64,000 nucleotides of DNA from Pseudomonas lini (GTDB taxonomy: Bacteria > Pseudomonadota > Gammaproteobacteria > Pseudomonadales > Pseudomonadaceae), in NCBI RefSeq assembly GCF_964063345.1, contig NZ_OZ061318.1, forward strand, positions 3,782,001 to 3,846,000, given 5' to 3'. The stretch's first letter is position 1, and each line of letters opens with the position of its first letter. Under the pieces are notes generated by a model that was not told the DNA's origin, did no database searches, and worked only from the letters and a program-made list of their open reading frames with translations. This document shows positions 46,273 to 52,911 of the stretch, piece by piece. Position numbers and translations under genes: made by a program.

Positions 46273-46298
46273 AAAGCCGCGATCATCGCGGCTTTTTT
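46273..46298 (+). terminator. Intrinsic terminator, target of the group II intron
   Basis: AAAGCCGCGA-TCA-TCGCGGCTTT forms a ten-pair stem continued by TTT. It would end the AbiE-like operon on the plus strand and, before the intron came in, the TIR-caspase operon on the minus strand. The intron starts five bases after the T run. Confidence 0.88.
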
Positions 46299-46729
46299 GC
46301 ACGTGCGCCAGGCATGGCGCGTTGCGCGCAAGCGCAACCAGCTTGGCTGTGGTGGCCTCGCTGGTGACTTGGAGGTGAAAGTCCTCTACACACCCGGCAA
46401 GGGGAAGTGTTAGCCAGAGGCAAGGGTGTCGCGGGTGACCGCGAATCTGAAGGAAGCCCGAGGCAAAATGCTGGCCTGACGAACAGCAAGCGGATAGAGG
46501 CGGCGCAGCGGGGTAAAGGGGCGTGTTTCCCTAAAGCCCAATACTTGCACGGGACGCTGCGACGTAGATCCGACAGGCATAAGCAGGAAGGTCGCGCGAA
46601 TTACCCTGGGAGATCTGCACGTTTGCCACAGTGCTACCGAGCGTCGAGAGGCGACGGGATGAACGTGCAGAAGTCAGCCGAGGCCGTAGTAAGTGGCGAA
46701 TAACCCCGTCACCAAGGGCTGAACAAGTT

Positions 46730-48151
46730 ATGCCGCCAGTAGGCGTCAAAGTCTCGTTGAATACCGAAATGCAGAAAGTTCTCCAAGAGAAGACTGTTAC
46801 TCCGAGTCCCGGACAGTATCCGAGGATGACGGCTGACAGCGCACAGGTATCGGCGGCGTCTGTGACGTGGACGAACGCGGAGCCGGACACGCTGATGGAG
46901 CGGGTGCTTGCACCGGTCAACCTTAGGCGTGCGTATCAACGTGTGGTCAGCAACAAGGGCGCACCGGGTGCCGATGGCATGACGGTCGACGACTTGGCGG
47001 ACTACGTGAAACAGTATTGGCCGACCCTCAAGGTGAGGTTGCTGGCCGGCGAGTATCACCCGCAGGGTGTACGCGCCGTTGACATCCCCAAACCCAAAGG
47101 TGGAACACGGCAACTGGGTATTCCCAGCGTCGTGGATCGCTTGATCCAACAGGCACTGCTGCAACAGCTCACGCCAATCTTCGATCCTCTGTTCTCGGAC
47201 TACAGCTACGGCTTTCGTCGGGGTAGAAGCGCTCACCAAGCCATCGAAACCGCTCGCGGCCACGTGGCAGCGGGTCACCGCTGGTGCGTGGAACTTGATC
47301 TCGAGAAGTTCTTTGATCGGGTCAACCACGATGTCCTGATGGCCTACGTGGCGCGTCAAATCGAAGACAAGCGTGTGCTCACGCTGATCCGTCGTTACCT
47401 CGAAGCGGGAACGATGTCGGGCGGACTCGTCAGCCGACGGCAGGAAGGGACGCCGCAAGGCGGCCCGCTCTCGCCGTTGCTGTCGAACATCCTGCTCAAC
47501 GAACTCGACCGCGAACTTGAACGGCGAGGCCATCGCTTCGTGCGTTATGCCGACGACGCGAACATCTATGTGCGCAGCCAGCGAGCTGGCACACGGGTGA
47601 TGGCCGGTGTTGAGCGTTTCCTGAATCAGCGCCTGAAACTGACGCTGAACCGGGAAAAGAGCCACGTAGCACGGCCTTGGGTCTGCGACTATCTGGGTTA
47701 TGGGATGAGCTGGCATCAGCAACCGAGGCTGAGAGTGGCGACGATGAGTCTGGGTCGCTTGCGCGACCGGTTAAGAGACCTGCTGCGCGGGGCGCGGGGC
47801 CACAAGATGGCGAATGTCATCGAACGGATAAACCCTGTACTGCGCGGGTGGGCAGGCTACTTCAAGCTCAGTCAGAGCAAACGGCCACTTGAGGAAATTG
47901 ACGGCTGGGTGCGGCGCAAACTTCGCTGCGTCGTCTGGCGTCAATGGAAGCGGCCCTCAACGAGGGCACGTAACTTGATGCGCCTGGGGCTTAGCGAAGC
48001 TCGCGCCTGCAAATCAGCCTTCAATGGCCGAGGCCCATGGTGGAGCTCGGGAGCATCTCATATGAATCAGGCGCTGCCGAAGAAGCTATGGGATCAACTT
48101 GGGTTGGTCTCGGTACTGGATACGATAAACCGGCTTAGCCGCATAGCTTGA
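46730..48151 (+). CDS. ltrA: Group II intron reverse transcriptase/maturase
   Basis: A protein of about 473 aa (start ATG 46730; ATGs at 46770 and 46826 are alternatives, the true start is not certain). The reverse transcriptase domain reads 'NKGAPGADGMTVDDL', 'IPKPKGGTRQLGIPSVVDRLIQQAL', 'GFRRGRSAHQAI', 'EGTPQGGPLSPLLSNILLNELD' and 'FVRYADDANIYV' (YADD near residue 273). Domain X (maturase) follows with 'INPVLRGWAGYFKLSQSK'. The end 'GRGPWWSSGASHMNQALPK' is the usual class C tail; there is no HNH endonuclease. It splices and mobilises its host intron. The frame looks intact, so the element may still be active. Confidence 0.93.
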   Translation: MPPVGVKVSLNTEMQKVLQEKTVTPSPGQYPRMTADSAQVSAASVTWTNAEPDTLMERVLAPVNLRRAYQRVVSNKGAPGADGMTVDDLADYVKQYWPTLKVRLLAGEYHPQGVRAVDIPKPKGGTRQLGIPSVVDRLIQQALLQQLTPIFDPLFSDYSYGFRRGRSAHQAIETARGHVAAGHRWCVELDLEKFFDRVNHDVLMAYVARQIEDKRVLTLIRRYLEAGTMSGGLVSRRQEGTPQGGPLSPLLSNILLNELDRELERRGHRFVRYADDANIYVRSQRAGTRVMAGVERFLNQRLKLTLNREKSHVARPWVCDYLGYGMSWHQQPRLRVATMSLGRLRDRLRDLLRGARGHKMANVIERINPVLRGWAGYFKLSQSKRPLEEIDGWVRRKLRCVVWRQWKRPSTRARNLMRLGLSEARACKSAFNGRGPWWSSGASHMNQALPKKLWDQLGLVSVLDTINRLSRIA

Positions 48152-48222
48152 ACCGCCGTATACGGATCCGTACGTACGGTGGTGTGAGAGGACGGCGGAT
48201 GTAAATCCGCCTCCTACTCGAT
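48150..48222 (+). ncRNA. Group II intron domains V and VI
   Basis: Domain V: GAACCGCCGTA and TACGGTGGT pair around an internal bulge and a short inner stem TACGGATCCGTA. Domain VI: GAGGACGGCGGAT and ATCCGCCTCCTACTC pair with the branch-point A near 48216. Domain V is the catalytic core of the ribozyme. Confidence 0.78.
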
Positions 48223-48225
48223 CTG

Positions 48226-48711
48226 TCAGAAACCGCGTCGGATGCGGTTCTTGAGTTGGTCGTGGAACAGGTCTGCATTACCTTTGTAGATTCCGCGAAC
48301 CGACTCACTGATCGATTCCAGTCCTGTCGAGCGTTTGGTTATCACCTCCTCACGATAAGCATCAATGAAAAAATTGATGTCCGTATCGCCACTCAGTTTT
48401 GGCCATTTGTCGAGGTACAACGGTAAAGCGCTGGGGCCAATCTGGTACGAGCAAATCCGTCGGTTGCTGATGGTCGCTTCGCCGATTTCGAACGGCACCC
48501 ACCAGGAATGTGCGGTCCTCTCAGAAACGACTGCGAGTAAGTGTGTGCATTCTGTGATGTTGCGGGTGATCACTCCAGTGATGTCGTCGGTTGTCTGGGA
48601 CTCCGGATCCAGCACATCCAGGTAAGTTTTGATGTTTGCCTGCTTCAGACGGGAGTTGATGGCGATGGCGTGGGGCCGATCGCTATGGCGGTAGCTGATA
48701 AACACAGGCAT
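48226..48711 (-). CDS. TIR-domain protein (second TIR of the operon)
   Basis: A 161-aa protein from ATG 48711, whose first base is the last base of the caspase stop (TGATG), so the pair is coupled. A longer same-frame reading to 49461 overlaps the caspase gene out of phase and is a shadow. Residues 1-100 are a TIR domain: 'MPVFISYRHSDRPHAIAINSRL' (box 1), 'IKTYLDVLD', 'LLAVVSERTAHSWWVPFEIGEA' with the likely catalytic Glu75 after the Trp pair. This sub-type differs from the ThsB-like TIR at the start of the operon. It could be a second NAD-using enzyme, a signal-degrading partner, or a phage sensor. Its stop lies three bases from the intron end. Confidence 0.8.
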   Translation of the reverse strand: MPVFISYRHSDRPHAIAINSRLKQANIKTYLDVLDPESQTTDDITGVITRNITECTHLLAVVSERTAHSWWVPFEIGEATISNRRICSYQIGPSALPLYLDKWPKLSGDTDINFFIDAYREEVITKRSTGLESISESVRGIYKGNADLFHDQLKNRIRRGF

Positions 48712-49670
48712 CAGAAATGTCCCTTGATCGCGAGTTCGCGGTAATAGGCGCCGAGCGCTGTGAGGCGGCAACCGGTGGAATGGATGGCGGCGTAGTACAT
48801 GTGTTCGGCGTCCACCGGTTCGACCAGGCTGTGGCGATTGCACTTTTGCAGTTGGGCGAAGACTTCGCCGTGCACCGGGTCGAACGTGGCTTCGGTAGGT
48901 TCGTAGCTGGGGTCGAGGGCAAACATTGACTCCGCCTCTTCGAACCAATCGGGCAGTTTGCGCAGAATCTCTTTGGGGATCAGCGGTGAGACCTCTCGCA
49001 ATGAAATGAACTGCGACACATTGGTCTTGAACACCGGGCGCTGTTCCCACGCGTCGAGAGCGTTGTCGACGAATGAATAGAGGCTGCCAGGGGTAATCTT
49101 TCCCAATATGTTCGCGGCGCCGCCGTGCAGGGCTTGCAGTAACAGCCCCGTGAAGACCCCATGGTTGGCGCCCTCCATTGCCGGTTCTTCCTTTTTGCAC
49201 GCGGTGAGGATGGTCATGCCTTCGCACACCATGCTGCTTTCGCTGCGTAGCGCCCGCACTTCGCCCGCCGAGCCTGCCTGGCAGCAGTCGAGAATAATCA
49301 CTTTGTTTTTGATTTTTACGGCTTTGGTCGCCCAATTCAGGATGTCGCTGATGCGAATTCCATCCTTGGCGGATTTGTAGTCCTGGGGGATCAGCATGCC
49401 TTCGTCCGTATCGACGTCGAAGTTGCCGTGACCGGCGAAGTACAGCAGTGCAACGCTGCAATCGCCTGAAAACAATTCCTGGATATGCCCTTCGAGCTTT
49501 TCACGGCTCAGATAATCTTCGGCGGAGGTCAGGACCAGGTTCTTGAAATTCGGATCGCCATTGGCGTCGGTTTTCAGCACCGAAGCCATGGCCATCGCGT
49601 CGTTGTTGCAACCACTCAGTTGTGAAACATGGCTGTAGTTATTAATGCCGATGAACAGTCCCTTGCGCAT
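48711..49670 (-). CDS. Caspase-like cysteine protease (Peptidase C14), putative defence effector
   Basis: A 319-aa protein. The p20-like domain shows the His/Cys dyad: 'ALLYFAGHGNFD' (His81) and 'VIILDCCQAGSAG' (Cys130), after a typical start 'KGLFIGINNYSHVSQLSGCNNDA'. There is no signal peptide. The last 60-80 residues ('VHGEVFAQLQKCNRHSLVEPVDAEHMYYAAIHSTG...') look like a separate helical, possibly winged-helix domain that may sense the TIR product or contact a partner. The gene starts three bases after a ThsB-like TIR gene. In TIR-caspase (type IV Thoeris) systems, a TIR-made cyclic ADP-ribose isomer switches on such a protease, which then cuts many cell proteins and stops phage growth. 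Assignment here rests on motifs and gene order. Confidence 0.87.
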   Translation of the reverse strand: MRKGLFIGINNYSHVSQLSGCNNDAMAMASVLKTDANGDPNFKNLVLTSAEDYLSREKLEGHIQELFSGDCSVALLYFAGHGNFDVDTDEGMLIPQDYKSAKDGIRISDILNWATKAVKIKNKVIILDCCQAGSAGEVRALRSESSMVCEGMTILTACKKEEPAMEGANHGVFTGLLLQALHGGAANILGKITPGSLYSFVDNALDAWEQRPVFKTNVSQFISLREVSPLIPKEILRKLPDWFEEAESMFALDPSYEPTEATFDPVHGEVFAQLQKCNRHSLVEPVDAEHMYYAAIHSTGCRLTALGAYYRELAIKGHF

Positions 49671-49673
49671 GGT

Positions 49674-50081
49674 TCAGCCCGCCGCGTGAGTACGAATGGC
49701 GCTGATGATGCTGTTGGTGTTCCACGCACACTCCGCGTGCGCCGCCCGGCGTACCACCGTGGAAATCCGCTCCGCACCAAACGGCTTGATCGCGATGATC
49801 ACCTTGTTCATGCGCCTGGCGATCTCGATTTCCTTGTTGATCCACTTGCTGTAGGTCGAATACATCCCCGCCATGATCAGCACTGCCGAGCAGAGCCGAA
49901 TCTTGTTTTCGATGGCTTCTTCAAGTTGTTTGTCGGTTTTCGCGCCGATGATCGGGTTGTCCGGCGGCACAGAAAAATTCTTGAACGTGAAGCCGGGTTT
50001 CGCATTGAGCAGGCGGACCAGATTGTCGTGGGCGTCTGAGTAGTTCCACGAGTGGCTGATGAACAAATGATAGGTTTGCAT
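49674..50081 (-). CDS. ThsB-like TIR protein (DUF1863/TIR-like), putative signal synthase
   Basis: A 135-aa protein from ATG 50081 (MQTYHLFISHSWNY), preceded by 'gaggga' at a good distance; the frame upstream is open but not needed. It fits the ThsB/MTH538 TIR-like family: 'HLFISHSWNYSDAHDNLVRLL' (5-25), 'FKNFSVPPDNPI' (33-44), 'AGMYSTYSKWINKEIEIARRMNKVIIAIKPFG' (71-102), with Glu84 in 'WINKEIEIA' as the likely catalytic residue, and 'CAWNTNSIISAIR' at the end. In Thoeris, ThsB senses phage and makes a cyclic ADP-ribose signal from NAD+. It is the first gene of the TIR-caspase-TIR operon, three bases before the protease. Confidence 0.88.
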   Translation of the reverse strand: MQTYHLFISHSWNYSDAHDNLVRLLNAKPGFTFKNFSVPPDNPIIGAKTDKQLEEAIENKIRLCSAVLIMAGMYSTYSKWINKEIEIARRMNKVIIAIKPFGAERISTVVRRAAHAECAWNTNSIISAIRTHAAG

Positions 50082-50121
50082 GGCTGTCCCTCGGTATCGC
50101 CAGAAATGCGATGAGGGCTCG

Positions 50122-50149
50122 AATGTATGCACTTGAGTGGCCGCAACAA
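50122..50149 (-). promoter_or_regulatory. Candidate promoter of the TIR-caspase-TIR operon
   Basis: On the minus strand TTGTTG and TACATT are 16 bases apart, 41 bases before the first TIR start. A reasonable sigma-70 fit, not tested. Confidence 0.35.
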
Positions 50150-50256
50150 GGTCTTGGCGGTTAAAGAGACGCGTCCTTCAGGCAGGCGCGAAGAAGCCTT
50201 ACAGAGAGGTCTGACGTTTAATTGAGGGAGTTTTTGTAGGACGCCACGAACGACCT

Positions 50257-50282
50257 ACCGCCCCGTAATAGTCAGGGGCGGT
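50257..50282 (-). terminator. Hairpin after rsgA
   Basis: ACCGCCCC and GGGGCGGT form a perfect eight-pair stem with a ten-base loop, 13 bases beyond the rsgA stop. There is no strong T run on the minus side, so read-through from rsgA into the defence operon is possible. Confidence 0.5.
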
Positions 50283-50294
50283 TGGCACGTCTGT

Positions 50295-51326
50295 TTAATA
50301 GCTGCTTTCAGGCAAACTGGCGATGATCGAGCGGTAGCTGTTCATCCGTTGCTGCTGCACGCGGCCTTCTTCAAGAGCCTTGAGCAGGGCGCAACCCGGC
50401 TCGCGGTCGTGCTTGCAGTCGCGGAAGCGGCAGGTGCCGATCAGGTCGTTGAACTCGATGAAACCGGCTTCGACGTCGGCGCGGCTGACGTGGCCCAGGC
50501 CGAATTCCCGAATACCCGGGGAGTCGATCAACTCGCCGCCACCGGGGAAGTGGAACAGCCGCGCGGTGGTGGTGGTGTGGGTGCCCTGGCCCGACAGCTC
50601 GGACAGCGGGCCGACACGGGTGTCGACTTCCGGCAGCAGGCTGTTGACCAGCGACGACTTGCCGACACCGGACTGGCCGACGAATACGCTGATGTGCCCG
50701 TCCAGCTGCTTCTGCAACTGCTCCATGCCATTGCCGTGGTGGGCCGACACTTCCAGCACCGGATAACCCAGCGTGCGGTAAACCGCCAGCAAGGCATTCA
50801 GCGCCGGGGCGTTCTGCTCGTCGATCAGGTCGAATTTGTTCAGCAGCAGCAACGGCCGAATACCCGCGTGTTCCGCAGCGACCAGATAACGGTCGATCAG
50901 GTTGGCGTGAGGCTCGGGCAGCGGCGCGAAGACGATAACGATCAAGTCGACGTTGGCCGCCACCGGCTTGAGCTGGCCACGGCTGTCGGGACGGCAGAGC
51001 TCGGTTTTACGCGGCAGTTGCGCCACGATCACGCCGATGCCCTGGTTGCCGGCACGCCACACAACCTGATCGCCGGTCACCAGCGCTGGCAGGTTGGCGC
51101 GCAAATGGCAACGGAACACCTGGCCGGCCAATTCACCATCGAGGGCCTCGACTTCGACCTGCACACCGAAGTGCGCGATCACCAGGCCCGTCTGTTCCGG
51201 ACCCAGGTCGCCGCCTTCGAGTGCCTCGACAGCCGAGGACTCGCGTTTGGCGGCGCGGGCAGCGCGCTCGCCCTGAATCTTTTCGATGCGCCAGTTTTGA
51301 CGACGATTGAGTTGGCGTTTGGCCAT
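50295..51326 (-). CDS. rsgA: Ribosome small-subunit GTPase RsgA
   Basis: A 343-aa circularly permuted GTPase that helps late assembly of the 30S subunit. The G motifs appear in permuted order: 'NKFDL' (G4, 163-167), 'SAHHGNG' (G5-like, about 194), '[14 protein letters not shown]' (G1, 217-230), 'GTHTTTT' (G2) and 'DSPGIREFG' (G3, 268-276). The zinc site is Cys299, Cys304, His306 and Cys312. An N-terminal OB-fold region precedes. It is divergent from orn. In PAO1 it directly follows motB (PA4953-PA4952); here 7 kb lie between them. Confidence 0.96.
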   Translation of the reverse strand: MAKRQLNRRQNWRIEKIQGERAARAAKRESSAVEALEGGDLGPEQTGLVIAHFGVQVEVEALDGELAGQVFRCHLRANLPALVTGDQVVWRAGNQGIGVIVAQLPRKTELCRPDSRGQLKPVAANVDLIVIVFAPLPEPHANLIDRYLVAAEHAGIRPLLLLNKFDLIDEQNAPALNALLAVYRTLGYPVLEVSAHHGNGMEQLQKQLDGHISVFVGQSGVGKSSLVNSLLPEVDTRVGPLSELSGQGTHTTTTARLFHFPGGGELIDSPGIREFGLGHVSRADVEAGFIEFNDLIGTCRFRDCKHDREPGCALLKALEEGRVQQQRMNSYRSIIASLPESSY

Positions 51327-51433
51327 GGGTGTTCCGTATCGAGAATGCAGCGATTAGGTAAAACGGCCGCGAGTTTAGCACGCCCGATGGCCTCCCTAGG
51401 CTAAACTGCGCTCCTACGCCGAGGAGCCGACTC

Positions 51434-51976
51434 ATGCAAAACCCGCTGAACCTGATCTGGATCGACCTGGAAATGACCGGTCTGAACCCTGATACCGACG
51501 TCATCATCGAGATGGCCACCATCGTCACCGACAGTAATTTGAACACCTTGGCCGAAGGTCCGGTGATCGCCATCCATCACAGCGACGAGATCCTCGCCGG
51601 CATGGATGAGTGGAATACCCGTCAGCACGGCGGCTCCGGGCTGACCCAGCGGGTTCGCGACAGCCGCATCAGCATGGCCGAAGCCGAAGCCGAGACCATC
51701 GCCTTCCTGGAAAAATGGGTGCCGAAGGGCAAGTCGCCGATCTGTGGCAATAGCATCTGCCAGGACCGTCGCTTTCTTTATACCCACATGAAGTCGCTGG
51801 AAAGCTACTTCCACTACCGCAACCTCGACGTGTCGACCCTTAAAGAGCTGGCCGCGCGCTGGGCGCCGGACGTACGCGACAGCTTCAAAAAGGGCAGCAC
51901 CCACTTGGCCCTGGACGACATCCGCGAATCGATCGCCGAGCTGCAGCACTACCGCAAGAATTTCATCAAGTTCTGA
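51434..51976 (+). CDS. orn: Oligoribonuclease
   Basis: A 180-aa DEDDh exonuclease that breaks down RNA of two to a few bases, including pGpG from c-di-GMP turnover. Motif I '[16 protein letters not shown]' (Asp and Glu at about 12 and 14), Motif II '[12 protein letters not shown]' (about 108-119) and Motif III '[11 protein letters not shown]' (with the final His and Asp at 158 and 163) are present. ATG 51434 lies after 'gaggagccg'. It is an essential or near-essential enzyme in pseudomonads. Confidence 0.97.
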   Translation: MQNPLNLIWIDLEMTGLNPDTDVIIEMATIVTDSNLNTLAEGPVIAIHHSDEILAGMDEWNTRQHGGSGLTQRVRDSRISMAEAEAETIAFLEKWVPKGKSPICGNSICQDRRFLYTHMKSLESYFHYRNLDVSTLKELAARWAPDVRDSFKKGSTHLALDDIRESIAELQHYRKNFIKF

Positions 51977-51996
51977 TTGGGCATAGGGTGGGCTTT

Positions 51997-52128
51997 TGTG
52001 GCGAGGGAGCTTGCTCCCGCTCGGCTGCGCAGCAGTCGTAAAGTCAGCCGGCGCGGTCTATCTGAAGAATCGCTCTGTCAGCAAAGGGGCCGCTCCGCGG
52101 CCCAGCGGGAGCAAGCTCCCTCGCCACA
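51997..52128. repeat. REP pair, 'GTGGCGAGGGAGCTTGCTCCC' family
   Basis: TGTGGCGAGGGAGCTTGCTC at the left, its reverse complement ending CCACA at 52128. The spacer includes a small hairpin GGGCCGC-TCC-GCGGCCC. Lies between orn and the TRIC gene. Confidence 0.9.
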
Positions 52129-52210
52129 GGTTCTCTGTGCTTTCTCTTGCCCTCTTTTGGTGCCGTTCCTAAATGGCTAGACTGCGCGCCTTCTTGTAAG
52201 GACCGCCACC

Positions 52211-52822
52211 ATGTTGCTGATGCTCTACCTGATCGCCATTACCGCCGAAGCCATGACCGGCGCCCTGTCTGCGGGTCGTCGCGGCATGGACTGGTTTGGC
52301 GTGGTGCTGATTGCATGCGTCACGGCGCTGGGCGGCGGTTCGGTGCGCGACGTGCTGCTCGGCCACTACCCGCTGACCTGGGTCAAACACCCGGAATACC
52401 TGGTGCTGACCTCCGTCGCGGCGATGCTGACGATCTTCATCGCCCGCTGGATGCGTCATCTGCGCTCACTGTTTCTGGTACTCGACGCGGTGGGTCTGGT
52501 GGCGTTCACCCTGATCGGCTGCATGACTGCCCTGGAAATGGGCCACGGCATGCTGGTGGCCTCGGTCAGCGGTGTGATCACCGGGGTATTTGGCGGCATC
52601 CTGCGGGACATTTTCTGCAACGACATCCCGCTGATCTTCCGTCGCGAGCTCTATGCCAGCGTCTCGTTTGCCGCAGCGTGGTGCTATCTGCTTTGCATCT
52701 ACCTGCAATTACCCGGTGAACAGGCGATCCTGATCACCCTGTTCGGCGGCTTCCTGCTGCGTTTACTGGCGATCCGTTTCCACTGGGAAATGCCCAAGTT
52801 CGTTTATAACGACGAGGCTTGA
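52211..52822 (+). CDS. TRIC family cation channel (UPF0126)
   Basis: A 203-aa inner-membrane protein with seven hydrophobic helices in two repeated halves. Each half has a Gly-rich kink: 'CVTALGGGSVRDVLLGHYPLTWV' (about 36-58) and 'VITGVFGGILRDIFCNDIPLIF' (about 121-142). This GGG(S/I)xRD pattern is the mark of bacterial TRIC (trimeric intracellular cation) channels, which pass K+ or Na+. I chose ATG 52211. It converges on queG across a symmetrical terminator. Confidence 0.9.
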   Translation: MLLMLYLIAITAEAMTGALSAGRRGMDWFGVVLIACVTALGGGSVRDVLLGHYPLTWVKHPEYLVLTSVAAMLTIFIARWMRHLRSLFLVLDAVGLVAFTLIGCMTALEMGHGMLVASVSGVITGVFGGILRDIFCNDIPLIFRRELYASVSFAAAWCYLLCIYLQLPGEQAILITLFGGFLLRLLAIRFHWEMPKFVYNDEA

Positions 52823-52875
52823 TCGAAGGTTGCTGGTCGTGTGTGCGATTTACTCTTAACGGGGTAATTCGACTT

Positions 52876-52911
52876 CAAATGGGGTAATTCATCGTCTAAT
52901 TACCCCATTTG
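52876..52911. terminator. Bidirectional terminator between the TRIC gene and queG
   Basis: CAAATGGGGTAATT-CATCGTCT-AATTACCCCATTTG: a perfect 14-pair stem with an eight-base loop. T-rich stretches flank both sides. The stem ends directly against the queG stop codon. GGGGTAATT also occurs as an extra direct copy at 52861. Confidence 0.85.

Larger units (their letters stand above)
46303..48222 (+). mobile_element. Group II intron, class C (bacterial IIC)
   Basis: The 5' end GTGCGCC at 46303 fits the GUGYG start, and domain I-like sequence continues with 'GGAGGTGAAAGTCCTC'. The intron protein lies at 46730-48151. Domain V (about 48150-48185) and domain VI (about 48189-48222) follow, and the end 'CTACTCGAT' has a bulged A (48216). 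Length is about 1920 bases. It is inserted directly downstream of a transcription terminator and its protein lacks an endonuclease domain, both typical of class C. The exact ends are inferred from consensus and may be off by a base or two. Confidence 0.87.

Noticed and set aside
46171..46703. Short frames before the maturase gene
   Set aside because: They lie partly in the intergenic terminator region and partly in structured intron RNA (domain I-III).
48712..49461. Long upstream extension of the second TIR gene (411 codons)
   Set aside because: The extra part lies out of phase over the caspase gene and is Arg/Gly-rich shadow sequence. The ATG at 48711 starts exactly at the TIR fold and overlaps the caspase stop.
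43253..50294. Prophage or integrative element remnant
   Set aside because: No integrase, transposase, phage structural gene or tRNA at either end; only a group II intron is recognisable as a mobile element.
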